The notes: generated by a model not told the origin, from the letters alone. A stretch of DNA of 64,000 bases from Pasteurellaceae bacterium (GCA_030527795.1 JAUNAB010000012.1:1-64000); one strand, 5' to 3'; numbered from the stretch's first letter, positions 52,801 through 62,868 are shown. Translations and numbers: made by a program.

Positions 52801-53090
52801 TTGGCTTAAGTGAATCTGAATTGGCTTTTTATGATGCACTCAATGCGAATAAAAGTGCCGAACAATTATTGGGCGAAAAAGTGTTAGTTGAACTCGCCAA
52901 AGAAATTATTCATATGATTCAACGAGAAGCTACCATTGATTGGCAATATCGTGAAAATATACGTGCTAAATTGCAAATTTATGTGAAACGGCTATTAAAA
53001 AAATATCGTTATCCGCCTGATAAAGCGCAAGATGCCGTAGAGCGAGTATTGCTACAAGCTGAATTAACCGCCGATCAGTTTAGTCGCTAA
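49855..53090 (+). pseudogene. hsdR: Type I restriction endonuclease subunit, frameshifted
   Basis: HsdR translocates and cuts unmethylated DNA. The N-terminal part (49855-50544) carries the nuclease region (RIPDVVCFINGLPIAVLELKNP, the PD-ExK-like Asp and E-x-K). A frameshift in the A6 run near 50505-50510 moves translation to a second frame that carries the SF2 motor: Walker [14 protein letters not shown] ([12 protein letters not shown]), FTGTPIS and the later motifs up to the helical C-terminus. Adding one A gives [15 protein letters not shown] and a normal protein of about 1,080 aa. Everything else looks intact, so this is either a recent mutation or a homopolymer error. Confidence 0.85.
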
Positions 53091-53365
53091 AAACGCCTCC
53101 ATTTTTGACCGTGGGTAACGCGTTAACCATACCGATACCGCGGTCAAAATCTTAGTTATTTTTATATATTCTATTAAAAAACGTTGAGTTTTCTGACCGC
53201 GGTAGCAACTATCTGCTCCAACCTTTATCGTAATTTAGATTTTTTTAGCCCAAATACGTTCGTAGGTTTGCGAACTTTGTCAAATACTGGTAAAGTTGCG
53301 AGCAAAATTTTGAGCATTGTTTTGCTTGAATAATCAATTTGCGATTATAAGCTTAGGAAAATTAT
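53091..53365. other. Intergenic region with three ACCGCGGT-type elements
   Basis: The stretch holds GACCGTGGG (53107), ACCGCGGTCAAAA (53138) and TCTGACCGCGGTAG (about 53191-53204). The last two are in opposite orientation and can pair over a long loop. The accA promoter must lie after about 53220; no clear -35/-10 pair is evident. Confidence 0.5.
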
Positions 53366-54322
53366 ATGAGTCAACAAGAATACCTTGATTTTGAACTACC
53401 CATCGCTGAATTAGAAGCTAAAATTGAATCCTTGCGTGCAATGAGTACTCAAGGCAGCGAAATTAACCTTGATGATGAAATCAAACGTTTACAAAAGAAA
53501 AGCCAAGAATTAACGAAAAAAACGTTTGCTAATCTTGATGCGTGGCAAGTTTCACGAATGGCTCGCCACCCTGATCGTCCTTATACGTTAGATTACATTA
53601 AGCGTATTTTTACCGATTTTAATGAATTGGCAGGCGATCGTGCCTTTGCTGATGATAAAGCGATTGTTGGCGGACTTGCTCGTTTAGATGGTCGTCCGGT
53701 GATGGTTATCGGTCACCAAAAAGGACGTTCGGTAAAAGATAAAGTAAAACGTAATTTTGGTATGCCAGCTCCTGAAGGTTATCGCAAAGCCTTACGCTTA
53801 ATGGAAATGGCTGAACGTTTCAAACTGCCAATTGTTACCTTTATTGATACCCCAGGTGCTTATCCTGGTGTAGGCGCTGAAGAACGTGGACAAGCGGAAG
53901 CAATCGCACGCAATTTACGTGAAATGGCAACCTTAACCGTGCCTGTGATCTGTACTGTAATTGGCGAAGGCGGAAGTGGTGGTGCGTTAGCCATTGGCGT
54001 TGGCGATAAAGTCAATATGTTGCAATATAGCACCTATTCGGTTATTTCGCCTGAAGGCTGTGCGTCTATTTTATGGAAAAGTGCAGATAAAGCCTCTACC
54101 GCTGCCGATGTAATGGGGCTTACCGCAAATCGTTTGAAGGACTTAGGGCTTATTGACAGTATCGTGCCAGAACCTTTAGGTGGTGCACATCGCGATTACG
54201 ATCAAATGGCACAAAATCTAAAACAACGCATTGAACAAGATTTAGCCGAGCTCAGCGAACTTAACCAAGAAAGCTTACTTGATCGCCGTTATGAACGTTT
54301 AATGTCATACGGCTATTGTTAA
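53366..54322 (+). CDS. accA: Acetyl-CoA carboxylase carboxyltransferase subunit alpha
   Basis: Part of the carboxyltransferase that makes malonyl-CoA for fatty acid synthesis. The 318-aa protein begins [21 protein letters not shown] and has the crotonase-type signatures [18 protein letters not shown] and [15 protein letters not shown], typical of AccA. The ribosome binding site is TTAGGAAAATT. It ends in a hairpin terminator. Confidence 0.98.
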   Translation: MSQQEYLDFELPIAELEAKIESLRAMSTQGSEINLDDEIKRLQKKSQELTKKTFANLDAWQVSRMARHPDRPYTLDYIKRIFTDFNELAGDRAFADDKAIVGGLARLDGRPVMVIGHQKGRSVKDKVKRNFGMPAPEGYRKALRLMEMAERFKLPIVTFIDTPGAYPGVGAEERGQAEAIARNLREMATLTVPVICTVIGEGGSGGALAIGVGDKVNMLQYSTYSVISPEGCASILWKSADKASTAADVMGLTANRLKDLGLIDSIVPEPLGGAHRDYDQMAQNLKQRIEQDLAELSELNQESLLDRRYERLMSYGYC

Positions 54323-54328
54323 TTTGTT

Positions 54329-54356
54329 AAAACCGCTCTTTCAGGCGGTTTTTTGT
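54329..54356 (+). terminator. Terminator after accA
   Basis: AAAACCGCCTGAAAGA-type pairing between AAAACCGC and GCGGTTTT, followed by TTTT, just after the accA stop. Confidence 0.75.
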
Positions 54357-54376
54357 CATTTTCCCAAGGACACAAT

Positions 54377-55237
54377 ATGAAAAACATTCTTTCAATCCAA
54401 TCTCACGTTGTTTATGGCTACGCAGGAAACAAAGCGGCAACCTTTCCAATGCAATTAATGGGAATTGATGTTTGGGCACTCAATACCGTGCAATTTTCTA
54501 ACCATACTCAATATGGCAAATGGACAGGTATGGTAATGCCGAAAGAACAAATTGGCGAAATCGTACGTGGTATTCAAGAAGTTGATGCACTCAAAAACTG
54601 TGATGCTGTATTATCGGGCTATATTGGCTCAGCTGATCAAGTGGCAGAAATTATCAACGCCGTTCAACAGGTCAAACAACAAAATCCTAATGCGATTTAT
54701 TTATGCGATCCTGTAATGGGGCATCCCGATAAAGGCTGCATTGTCGCAGACGGTGTGAAGGAAGGATTGATTGACATTGCGCTGCCTAACTCGGATATTC
54801 TTACTCCTAATTTAGTTGAACTCCGCGAGCTAAGTGGATTGCCTGTTGAAAATTTTGAACAAGCAATTCAAGCGGTACAGGCTATTTTGGCAAAAGGACC
54901 AAAAAAAGTACTCGTGAAGCATTTAAGCAAAGTCGGAAAAGATCCAAAACAATTTGAAATGTTGCTCGCTAACCAAGAAGGCATTTGGCACATTAGCCGT
55001 CCATTACACGAATTCAAGCGTGATCCTGTTGGTGTCGGTGATTTGACCGCGGGCTTATTTTTAGCCAATTTATTAAAAGGGCAATCAGATTTAGCGGCAT
55101 TTGAACATACTGCCAATGCAGTCAATGAAGTGATGCAAATGACTTACCAACGCAACGCCTACGAGTTGCAAATCATTGCTGCCCGTGAGCTTATCGTGAA
55201 ACCAAATTGTGCGTATAAAGCCACAAAAATTGCTTAA
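54377..55237 (+). CDS. pdxY: Pyridoxal kinase PdxY
   Basis: A ribokinase-fold kinase that phosphorylates pyridoxal in vitamin B6 salvage. The ATG at 54377 ([21 protein letters not shown]) has a ribosome binding site (AAGGACAC). Family blocks are [25 protein letters not shown] and the anion-hole region [19 protein letters not shown] with the catalytic Asp. The length (about 286 aa) is normal. Confidence 0.95.
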   Translation: MKNILSIQSHVVYGYAGNKAATFPMQLMGIDVWALNTVQFSNHTQYGKWTGMVMPKEQIGEIVRGIQEVDALKNCDAVLSGYIGSADQVAEIINAVQQVKQQNPNAIYLCDPVMGHPDKGCIVADGVKEGLIDIALPNSDILTPNLVELRELSGLPVENFEQAIQAVQAILAKGPKKVLVKHLSKVGKDPKQFEMLLANQEGIWHISRPLHEFKRDPVGVGDLTAGLFLANLLKGQSDLAAFEHTANAVNEVMQMTYQRNAYELQIIAARELIVKPNCAYKATKIA

Positions 55238-55245
55238 TAGTAAAA

Positions 55246-55273
55246 TAAGCACGTTTATTTACGTGCTTTCTTT
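55246..55273 (+). terminator. Terminator after pdxY
   Basis: AAGCACGT and ACGTGCTT pair over TTATTT and are followed by a T-rich run. Confidence 0.7.
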
Positions 55274-55294
55274 ATTTGCATTTCCTTGCTCAAT

Positions 55295-56602
55295 ATGACT
55301 GAATTTTCTCACTTTGAACAACAAATTCAGCAACAAGACTATCTTATCGCATTAAGCGGTGGGTTAGATTCTAGCGTGTTGCTCGCCTTATTTGCAAAAT
55401 TACGTCAAAAAAGACCGCGGTTATCATTGCGTGCGATTCACATTCATCACGGGCTAAGCCCAAATGCCGATCAATGGCTGGCACATTGTCAACAATATTG
55501 TCAGCAATTCTCTATTGAGTTTATCACCCAACACGTGCAAGTTAACGGCAAAAACGGCATTGAAAGCAGTGCTCGCGAAGCCCGTTATCACGCCATTGCA
55601 CGCCATATTCGCCCCAATGAAACATTGGTAACCGCACATCATTTAAACGATCAAAGTGAAACTTTTTTGTTAGCGTTAAAGCGTGGCAGTGGTTTGAAAG
55701 GGTTGAGTGCGATGCAACGCCAAAGTCAGATGACAATCCCACTAGACCACAATCAAGAAGTCACTTTTGATATTTTACGCCCCTTGTTAGATCTCACTCG
55801 GTCGCAACTAGAACAATATGCACTCGCACAAAAGCTGAAATGGGTAGAAGATGAAAGCAATCAAGATAACCGCTACGATCGCAATTTTTTGCGTAATGTG
55901 ATTTTACCGCCATTGCGTCAACGTTGGAAGCATATTGACCAAGCCATTGCACGTTCGGCAAAGCATTGTGCTGAGCAACAACAGCTACTTAACGAGCTAT
56001 TGCAACAAACATTTTCGCAATATTATCAGCCACAAGATCATAGCTTTAATATTGCTGATTTCGCCGACTGCTCACCCATAAAACAGCGTGCATTGTTGCG
56101 TTTATGGCTAACTGAATTACAACAGCCAATGCCTAGTTTGCAACAACTTACTCAATTAATACAAGATGTGGTATTTACTCGTCAAGATGCCAATCCCCAA
56201 TTTCAACTTGGCAAAAAAGTCATACGCCGCTATCAACAACGGCTTTATTTAACTGACCTTTTAACCGATATCAGCCAATGGCAATCACCAATCCAAGTCG
56301 GACAAAAAATAACATTGCCCGATAATTTAGGCGAAATCATAATTAATGCCGAAAAAACACAAGGATTTTTGACCGCGGTTTGGGGCGATAAATGCGTAAA
56401 TCTGCCGCAAACAGATGAGCAAATTACTCTACGTTTTGCTTACAGTGGCAAAGTAAAATTTGGCAACCATCACGAATCAATGAAAAAAATATGGCAACAA
56501 TTAGGCGTTGCCCCGTGGCTTCGTTCACGGATTCCATTAATTTTCTATGGAGATCAATTTCAAGCCGCATTAGGGTATTTTCCGCTCAACGAACCTAAAT
56601 AA
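55295..56602 (+). CDS. tilS: tRNA(Ile)-lysidine synthase
   Basis: Converts C34 to lysidine in the CAU tRNA-Ile so that it reads AUA. The PP-loop motif LSGGLDSSVLL is near residue 20, IHIHHGLSPNADQW follows, and the C-terminal TilS domains are complete (about 436 aa). The start is ATG 55295. The 3' end overlaps convergent azlD by 8 bp. An ACCGCGGT element is embedded in its coding sequence twice. Confidence 0.96.
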   Translation: MTEFSHFEQQIQQQDYLIALSGGLDSSVLLALFAKLRQKRPRLSLRAIHIHHGLSPNADQWLAHCQQYCQQFSIEFITQHVQVNGKNGIESSAREARYHAIARHIRPNETLVTAHHLNDQSETFLLALKRGSGLKGLSAMQRQSQMTIPLDHNQEVTFDILRPLLDLTRSQLEQYALAQKLKWVEDESNQDNRYDRNFLRNVILPPLRQRWKHIDQAIARSAKHCAEQQQLLNELLQQTFSQYYQPQDHSFNIADFADCSPIKQRALLRLWLTELQQPMPSLQQLTQLIQDVVFTRQDANPQFQLGKKVIRRYQQRLYLTDLLTDISQWQSPIQVGQKITLPDNLGEIIINAEKTQGFLTAVWGDKCVNLPQTDEQITLRFAYSGKVKFGNHHESMKKIWQQLGVAPWLRSRIPLIFYGDQFQAALGYFPLNEPK

Positions 56603-56924
56603 ACACCGCTTGAACTAAAAACATATACAACCCTGTGCCAACTAAAATAGATAAAAACATATTTTTACGCCAAAAATGTAAAACCAATGTTACCACGCCT
56701 GCGATAATGTCGGGCAAACCGTGATCACCACTCGTTAAATCAATATTGCGATAACAATATACGATCAGCATTGAAAAAATTGCCGCGGGAAACACCTTAC
56801 CTAAATATTTAATATATTGCGGAACAGGACGATTAGCGGGGAAAACCCAAAAGGGCAAAAAACGGAATAATTGTACACCAGCTACCCCCATCGCAATGGT
56901 AATCAGTTGTTCAGTTAATGTCAT
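56595..56924 (-). CDS. azlD: Branched-chain amino-acid export subunit, AzlD family
   Basis: A 109-aa protein with three to four membrane segments and the AzlD pattern (RFLPFWVFP; YLGKVFPAAIFSMLIVYCYR). It is the small partner of AzlC, homologous to E. coli YgaH. It lies 9 bp after azlC, third gene of the metR-azlC-azlD run. Confidence 0.9.
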   Translation of the reverse strand: MTLTEQLITIAMGVAGVQLFRFLPFWVFPANRPVPQYIKYLGKVFPAAIFSMLIVYCYRNIDLTSGDHGLPDIIAGVVTLVLHFWRKNMFLSILVGTGLYMFLVQAVFI

Positions 56925-56933
56925 TTGCTTACC

Positions 56934-57668
56934 TTATTCTATTGCTTGTAATTTACTGGTTAAACGAGAGCGACGTAAGGTTAAAAATAGCCAAATACCG
57001 ATTAGCGTAGGCAAAAGAAAATAGGTTTTTCCAACCACTAACAACGCAGTAATTGCAATGCCCAAACCCAATAATGAACTTTCGTGCGATTGCTCTTTCA
57101 TCCAATTCTCAGCAAAAATCACAATGAATAATGCGGTCATCGCAAACTCTACCCCTTTTAAGCTAAAGGGTAAAAATTCTGCCATAGCCGATCCCAATAA
57201 ACCGCCCATAGCCGAACCCAAAACCCAATAAAGATATAAATATAAGCTGACAAAAAACATATACCAGCCTTTATCAATGTGATTTGGGATCTTCGCCATA
57301 TAATTTAACGAAAACGACTCATCAACAAGAGTAAAAATCAAAAAGAAACGTTTACGCCCTAACTGACCATATTTCTCTAACATTGAAATCCCGTAGAAAA
57401 GTTGGCGTCCGCTGATCATCAAAGCGAGTAAAAACACATTAACGGGCGAAAAAGGCATTACCAATAATCCCGCCACAATAAATTCAACGGAACCTGCGTA
57501 AATCGTTGCTGCCATTAGCATTGGGTATAAAAAATTAAACCCAAGCGATTTCATATAGATACCATAAGTGATACCTAAAAACACAAAACCTGTCAGCATA
57601 GGTAAAGAATAAGGGAATGCGGCTTTTGCTGCGGTATGAATGGGATGTTGCAATGATGAAATAGCCAT
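56934..57668 (-). CDS. azlC: Branched-chain amino-acid (possibly methionine) exporter, AzlC family
   Basis: A 244-aa polytopic membrane protein with the AzlC pattern: AAFPYSLPMLTGFVFLGITYGI and AATIYAGSVEFIVAGLL, plus SGRQLFYGISMLEKY. With AzlD it forms a two-component exporter like YgaZH of E. coli and BrnFE of Corynebacterium, which export valine/isoleucine and also methionine. It starts 4 bp after the metR stop, suggesting co-transcription with metR and a possible role in methionine efflux; the substrate is inference. Confidence 0.9.
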   Translation of the reverse strand: MAISSLQHPIHTAAKAAFPYSLPMLTGFVFLGITYGIYMKSLGFNFLYPMLMAATIYAGSVEFIVAGLLVMPFSPVNVFLLALMISGRQLFYGISMLEKYGQLGRKRFFLIFTLVDESFSLNYMAKIPNHIDKGWYMFFVSLYLYLYWVLGSAMGGLLGSAMAEFLPFSLKGVEFAMTALFIVIFAENWMKEQSHESSLLGLGIAITALLVVGKTYFLLPTLIGIWLFLTLRRSRLTSKLQAIE

Positions 57669-57672
57669 AATC

Positions 57673-58599
57673 TTATTCTAAAACCGATAACCCAGGTAAA
57701 GTAGAAAAACTTTGCGTTTTGACGGTTTGATAAAAATCATCAATATAGGCAATTTCGGCATCCGCTTCACGATAAGCACCATATAAATTACTGTGTAATC
57801 CTTCATTGGTAATTTTCCGTGCCACAACATAACCACGATCAAGATAAGGTTTTACAGCCCAAAATGGCAATGCCGCCACGCCACGCTTACTCGCCACTAA
57901 TTGAATAATTGCAATAGTAAGTTCGCTAGTACGCCGTTCTGGCTCAATATTGGCAGGACGTAACACCTTACGCGATAAATCTAACATATCATCTGGCACA
58001 GGATATGTGATCCACGTTTGATCAGCAAAATCTTCCGCTTGCCAAATCTCTTTTTTAGCTAAAGGGTGATCTTTGGCACAAAGCCCAACGACTTCATAGG
58101 AAAATAACGGTTGATGAATAATCCCATTAGTTTCTTCAATTTCAGAAACCACCGCCCAATCCGCACGATGACTAAGCAATAGCCCAACAGGATCGGTATG
58201 AAACCCCGACACAATATCCAATTCCACCAAAGGCCAATGGGAACGAAAATTATCCATTGCAGGCATTAACCAATCAAAACAAGTATGACATTCCACCGCA
58301 ATGCGTAGCTCACCGGCTTCACCTTGCTTCACACGTGAAAGTTCACGCTCCGCTTCCACAATTTTTGGTAAAATTTCATTAGCGAGTTTAATCAAACGTT
58401 CGCCTGCTGCCGTGAAATGCAATGGCGTGGTCTTTCGCTCAAATAATGCCAGCCCATATTGATCTTCCAATAATTTGATTTGGTGCGATAATGCCGATTG
58501 AGTTAAATAAATCCGTTTTGCTGCCAACGAAACACTGCCCGTTTCTTTCAAAGCAAGTAAAGTTTTTAAATGGCGAAGTTCAAGAAAAATTGGTTTCAT
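57673..58599 (-). CDS. metR: LysR-type regulator MetR
   Basis: A LysR-family activator that uses homocysteine as coactivator and turns on metE and metH-type genes. The N-terminal winged HTH is SVSLAAKRIYLTQSALSHQIKLLED. The effector domain contains AVECHTCFDWLMPAMDNF, the same block as E. coli MetR (AIECHSCIQWL). metE lies 2 kb to the right, as expected for the pair, though separated by two other genes and not directly adjacent. Confidence 0.88.
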   Translation of the reverse strand: MKPIFLELRHLKTLLALKETGSVSLAAKRIYLTQSALSHQIKLLEDQYGLALFERKTTPLHFTAAGERLIKLANEILPKIVEAERELSRVKQGEAGELRIAVECHTCFDWLMPAMDNFRSHWPLVELDIVSGFHTDPVGLLLSHRADWAVVSEIEETNGIIHQPLFSYEVVGLCAKDHPLAKKEIWQAEDFADQTWITYPVPDDMLDLSRKVLRPANIEPERRTSELTIAIIQLVASKRGVAALPFWAVKPYLDRGYVVARKITNEGLHSNLYGAYREADAEIAYIDDFYQTVKTQSFSTLPGLSVLE

Positions 58600-58750
58600 T
58601 AAAAAATTTCATCAAAAAGGGTAAATGAATGAACAAACATCATACCTGAATTCCTACAAAAGTTTAAGCAACTTTCTTTTTTTATTTCCCTTTATTCACA
58701 ATAATTTTCTCGCTAAAATAAGCCACTTATTTTTCTTATTCTTAATCATT

Positions 58751-59299
58751 ATGTTAAAAAAATTATGGTTTCTTAGCCTGACGCTTTCGCTCACGAGCTG
58801 TGCTTTTTTTAGCTCCCCCAAAGACTACAGCGTGCCTGCCGAATTTGCCAATGCGGATTATCAACTTTCCGATCAAAATGCACGCCAATGGGTCAAGGAT
58901 GGCAACCAAGCGGAACAATGTATTTATCCAAATATCACACGTATTCAACAAGAACATTTCACTAAAGAAGATGCCTTTATTTATTCGCTGGAAAACATTA
59001 TCGGTTCAGATAATTTAGCAATTATCAAAAAAGACCAAAAATCAATGGATTATCTCACTTACCAGCGTAAAAAATACAAACATTTAACCGCCGATCCAAT
59101 GGATAAAGAAAAATGTGAAATTTTGCGTAAACAAGCACGCGATGATCTCGCCGTTGTCAAAGGCGAATACCGTAATGCAATGGTTGATGAAACCAAAACC
59201 ACCGATAATAAAACGACTAGCGACAACAAAAACAGCTTAGAAAAAAGCCGTTTCTCCTTTGATATCCTAAAATGGGGTATCGGCTTAATGCTGCTCTAA
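58751..59299 (+). CDS. Lipoprotein of unknown function
   Basis: The ATG at 58751 gives a lipoprotein signal (MLKKLWFLSLTLSLTSC) with lipobox LTSC; the 42 residues upstream in this frame are not needed. The body (DYSVPAEFANADYQLSDQNARQWVKDGNQAEQC) has two further Cys residues that could form a disulphide. It ends with a hydrophobic stretch SFDILKWGIGLMLL at the very C-terminus, which may be a truncated membrane segment. I do not recognise the family. It is followed by an ACCGCGGT dyad. Confidence 0.72.
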   Translation: MLKKLWFLSLTLSLTSCAFFSSPKDYSVPAEFANADYQLSDQNARQWVKDGNQAEQCIYPNITRIQQEHFTKEDAFIYSLENIIGSDNLAIIKKDQKSMDYLTYQRKKYKHLTADPMDKEKCEILRKQARDDLAVVKGEYRNAMVDETKTTDNKTTSDNKNSLEKSRFSFDILKWGIGLMLL

Positions 59300-59306
59300 A
59301 ACAACA

Positions 59307-59352
59307 AAAAACCGCGGCCAAAAAAACGCTTAAATTTTTGACCGCGGTTTTG
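59307..59352. terminator. Dyad of inverted ACCGCGGT-type elements
   Basis: AAAACCGCGGCCAAAAA faces TTTTTGACCGCGGTTTT across AACGCTTAAA. It separates the lipoprotein gene from the convergent Sel1 gene. A near-identical copy lies at 60373-60417 on the other side of the Sel1 gene. Confidence 0.7.
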
Positions 59353-59359
59353 TGAAAGC

Positions 59360-60178
59360 TTATTTTAATTTATATTTAACCATATTCTCACAAGCTAGTT
59401 CTACACCTTTTTTACAAGCCATTTGCCAATAAGATTTAGCTTTATTGCGATCTGGTCTAACGCCTTTACCGAAATAATACAGATTACCAAGGTTAGTTTG
59501 TGCATCTGCATCACCTTGCTTCGCCGCTTGTTCATACCAATATTTAGCTTGTAAATAATCTTGTGAAACACCACGCCCATTATAATACATCACCCCAAGA
59601 TTAAATTGAGCTTCTGCATAACCTTGCTTCGCCGCTTGTTCATACCAATACTTGGCTTGTAAATAATCTTGTGAGACACCTTCCCCATTCTCATACATCC
59701 GCCCAAGGTTAAATTGAGCTTCAGCATAACCTTGCTTCGCTACTTGTTCATTCAAATACTTAGCTTGTGAATAATCTTGTACAACACCTTGACCAAAATA
59801 ATACAACGTACCAAGATTTAATTGTGCGTTTACATCACCCTGCTTCGCGGCTTTTTCATACCAATACGCTGCTTGTGAATAATCTTGTGCAACACCTTGA
59901 CCGCTATGATACAGCATACCAAGATTAGATTGTGCACTTACATTACCCTGCTTCGCGGCTTGTTCATACCAATACGCTGCTTGTAAGTAATCCTGTGGGA
60001 CACCATCCCCATTCTCATACATCAGCCCCAAATTAAATTGGCCTTCCGCACCACCTTGTTCCCCCTGAAATTTAGTCTGTGCGATATTTGTTTTATTGCT
60101 TAGTTCAGCACTGGCAGCAAAACTCAAAATCACTAAACTGAACCCCAATACTCTACTCAAAAATGAACGCTTTAACAT
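59360..60178 (-). CDS. Secreted Sel1-like repeat protein
   Basis: A signal peptide (about residues 1-25, ending SFAASA) precedes six tandem 36-residue Sel1-like (TPR-related) repeats of the form A-E-A-Q-F-N-L-G-x-M-Y-E-N-G-x-G-V-x-Q-D-Y-x-Q-A-x-Y-W-Y-E-Q-A-A-K-Q-G. Repeats 4 and 5 are nearly identical even at DNA level, which shows recent duplication or conversion. It is probably periplasmic and binds partner proteins; no enzyme motif is present. Confidence 0.9.
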   Translation of the reverse strand: MLKRSFLSRVLGFSLVILSFAASAELSNKTNIAQTKFQGEQGGAEGQFNLGLMYENGDGVPQDYLQAAYWYEQAAKQGNVSAQSNLGMLYHSGQGVAQDYSQAAYWYEKAAKQGDVNAQLNLGTLYYFGQGVVQDYSQAKYLNEQVAKQGYAEAQFNLGRMYENGEGVSQDYLQAKYWYEQAAKQGYAEAQFNLGVMYYNGRGVSQDYLQAKYWYEQAAKQGDADAQTNLGNLYYFGKGVRPDRNKAKSYWQMACKKGVELACENMVKYKLK

Positions 60179-60372
60179 TGTTTTCTTCCTATTAATCGTT
60201 TTCTAAATAAAGATATCTAGCTACTACAAATGAAAGCAAACTAACTTTAGATTTCCCCCTTTTTTATTACAAAGCTTTTCCATTGTAAAAAAGAAGAAAT
60301 AATTACAATATTTTTATGTAATTTTTTTGTACAGTAAATTTATCCCATAAAAATTAAGCCTTACGCATAACA
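60179..60372. other. AT-rich intergenic region upstream of the Sel1 gene
   Basis: It must contain the leftward promoter of the Sel1 gene. I see no convincing consensus pair and no other structure until the dyad at 60373. Confidence 0.4.
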
Positions 60373-60417
60373 AAAAACCGCGGTCAAAAAAACGCTTAAA
60401 TTTCTGACCGCGGTTTT
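60373..60417. terminator. Dyad of inverted ACCGCGGT elements
   Basis: AAAACCGCGGTCAAAAA faces TTTCTGACCGCGGTTTT. It shares the central bases AACGCTTAAATTT with the dyad at 59307, so the two form a direct repeat of about 44 bp around the Sel1 gene. Confidence 0.65.
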
Positions 60418-60518
60418 AGGCGGATTGGAATTTAGACTAATTAGAATCAAGATTAAAATTATTCATACAAAATGTGAAAATTATGATATTGCATAATAGA
60501 TAAAGTTCAGGCATTCTC

Positions 60519-60548
60519 TTGACATCGGCGGACGTTTAGCCGTCTAAA
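60519..60548 (+). promoter_or_regulatory. metE promoter with tandem MetJ-box-like operator
   Basis: A -35 box TTGACA (60519-60524) and a possible -10 box TCTAAA (60543-60548) are 18 bp apart. Between and over them lie two contiguous 8-mers, GGACGTTT (60530-60537) and AGCCGTCT (60538-60545), each one or two changes from the MetJ box AGACGTCT. This placement would let MetJ with S-adenosylmethionine block polymerase. Confidence 0.65.
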
Positions 60549-60577
60549 TGTAAAAATGACTGATAGGAAGACACATT

Positions 60578-62851
60578 ATGACAACATTTCATCTCTTAGG
60601 TTTCCCACGCGTAGGGGCAAAACGTGAACTTAAATTTGCACAAGAACGCTATTGGCGTAAAGAATTAGCAGAACAGGATTTATTGGACTTAGCCAAAGCA
60701 TTACGCGAGAAAAATTGGCAACATCAAGCCCAAGCAAATGCGGATTTTGTGGCGGTCGGCGATTTTACCTTTTACGATCATATTTTAGATTTACAAGTGG
60801 CGACAGGAACCATTCCCGCACGTTTTGGTTTTGATAGCCAAAACTTAACGCTCGATCAATATTTCCAATTAGCACGCGGTAATAAAACACAATTTGCGAT
60901 TGAAATGACCAAATGGTTTGATACAAACTACCATTATTTAGTGCCTGAATTTCACAAAAATACCCAATTTAAAGCCAACCCTGCACATTATGTGCAACAA
61001 ATTCGTGAAGCAAAAGCTTTAGGCTTAAACTTCAAACCTGTGATTGTGGGGCCTTTAACGTTCCTTTGGTTAGGAAAAGAAAAGGGCGATGCCTTTAACC
61101 GTTTTGATTTATTAGATAGCCTTGTGCCTGTCTATGTTGAAATTCTTAATGCTTTAGCAGCAGAAGGGGCTGAATGGATCCAAATTGACGAACCTGCACT
61201 AGCATTGGATCTGCCGAAAGAGTGGGTTGACGCGTACCAATCTGTTTACGCAACCTTAGCAAAACAAGTTAATGCTAAATTATTGTTAGCCACTTATTTT
61301 GGTTCTGTTGCTGAACACGCACCATTATTAAAAGCCTTGCCTGTTGATGGGCTACACCTTGATTTAGTACGTGCACCACAACAATTAAGTGCCTTTGAAG
61401 ATTATTCAAAAGTGCTTTCTGCTGGCGTGATTGACGGGCGTAATATTTGGCGTGCGAACTTAAACCAAGTCTTAAATGTTGTTGAACCCCTAAAAGCGAA
61501 ATTAGGAGAACGTTTATGGATTGCACCAAGTTGTTCATTACTGCATAGCCCGTTTGATTTAAGCGTAGAAACTCAATTACAAGCTAATAAACCAGAGCTT
61601 TATTCTTGGTTATCATTCACGTTACAAAAAATTGAAGAATTAAACGTTCTAAAACAGGCATTAAACAATGGGCGTTCAGCAGTTAAAGCTGAATTAGATG
61701 CAAGCCAAGCCGCAGCCGATACACGTGCAAACAGCAAAGAAATTCATCGTCCTGAAGTGGCGGCTCGTTTAGCGAATTTGCCTCATAATGCCGATCAACG
61801 CCAATCGCCTTTTGCAGAACGTATCGTTAAACAAAATGCGTGGTTAAATTTACCGCTACTTCCAACAACCAATATTGGTTCATTCCCACAAACTACCGAG
61901 ATTCGCCACGCTCGTGCCGCATTCAAAAAAGGCGATTTGAGTTTAGCGGATTATGAAACCGCAATGAAAAAAGAAATTGAATTTGTGGTGCGTAAGCAAG
62001 AGGAGCTTGATCTTGACGTGTTAGTACACGGGGAAGCGGAACGTAATGATATGGTGGAATATTTCGGCGAGTTACTGGACGGATTTGCCTTCACAAAATT
62101 CGGTTGGGTGCAAAGTTATGGTTCTCGTTGCGTGAAACCGCCTGTTATTTATGGCGATGTGGTTCGTCCTGAACCGATGACCGTACGCTGGTCGCAATAT
62201 GCTCAAAGCTTGACTAAAAAAGTAATGAAAGGAATGTTGACAGGCCCTGTCACGATTTTGCAATGGTCTTTTGTGCGTAACGATATTCCACGTTCAACCG
62301 TGTGCAAACAAATCGCCGTGGCACTTTCTGATGAAGTATTAGATTTAGAAAAAGCAGGCATTAAAGCGATTCAAATTGATGAACCCGCTATTCGTGAAGG
62401 TTTGCCATTGAAACGTGCTGACTGGGATTCCTATTTACAATGGGCAGGCGAAGCCTTCCGTTTAAGTTCAATGGGCTGTCAAGATGATACGCAAATTCAT
62501 ACACATATGTGTTATTCTGAATTTAACGATATTCTTCCTGCGATTGCAGGCTTAGATGCGGATGTGATTACAATTGAAACCTCACGTTCAAATATGGAAT
62601 TATTGACTGCCTTTGGTGATTTTAAATATCCAAATGATATCGGCCCTGGCGTATATGATATTCATAGCCCACGAGTGCCAACGCCAGAAGAGATTGAACA
62701 TTTATTGCGTAAAGCCTTAAATGTTATTCCAAAAGAACGGTTATGGGTCAATCCAGACTGTGGATTAAAAACACGTGCTTGGCCAGAAACCATTGAAGCA
62801 TTAAAAGTGATGGTTGATGTCACGAAAAAATTACGTAAAGAATTAGCCTAA
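60578..62851 (+). CDS. metE: Cobalamin-independent methionine synthase
   Basis: Transfers a methyl group from 5-methyltetrahydrofolate to homocysteine as the last step of methionine synthesis. The 757-aa protein has the duplicated barrel: N-terminal [23 protein letters not shown] and C-terminal [23 protein letters not shown]. The zinc ligands are in HMCYSE (near residue 644) and NPDCGLKTR (near 727). The ribosome binding site is TAGGAAGAC. It is likely repressed by MetJ and activated by the nearby metR product. Confidence 0.98.
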   Translation: MTTFHLLGFPRVGAKRELKFAQERYWRKELAEQDLLDLAKALREKNWQHQAQANADFVAVGDFTFYDHILDLQVATGTIPARFGFDSQNLTLDQYFQLARGNKTQFAIEMTKWFDTNYHYLVPEFHKNTQFKANPAHYVQQIREAKALGLNFKPVIVGPLTFLWLGKEKGDAFNRFDLLDSLVPVYVEILNALAAEGAEWIQIDEPALALDLPKEWVDAYQSVYATLAKQVNAKLLLATYFGSVAEHAPLLKALPVDGLHLDLVRAPQQLSAFEDYSKVLSAGVIDGRNIWRANLNQVLNVVEPLKAKLGERLWIAPSCSLLHSPFDLSVETQLQANKPELYSWLSFTLQKIEELNVLKQALNNGRSAVKAELDASQAAADTRANSKEIHRPEVAARLANLPHNADQRQSPFAERIVKQNAWLNLPLLPTTNIGSFPQTTEIRHARAAFKKGDLSLADYETAMKKEIEFVVRKQEELDLDVLVHGEAERNDMVEYFGELLDGFAFTKFGWVQSYGSRCVKPPVIYGDVVRPEPMTVRWSQYAQSLTKKVMKGMLTGPVTILQWSFVRNDIPRSTVCKQIAVALSDEVLDLEKAGIKAIQIDEPAIREGLPLKRADWDSYLQWAGEAFRLSSMGCQDDTQIHTHMCYSEFNDILPAIAGLDADVITIETSRSNMELLTAFGDFKYPNDIGPGVYDIHSPRVPTPEEIEHLLRKALNVIPKERLWVNPDCGLKTRAWPETIEALKVMVDVTKKLRKELA

Positions 62852-62868
62852 GGGTTTAATCTCTCTAA

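Noticed and set aside
59500-60020. Regularly spaced DNA repeats that could look like a CRISPR array
   Set aside because: The 108-bp repeats are in frame and encode Sel1-like protein repeats; there are no short repeats with unique spacers and no cas genes.
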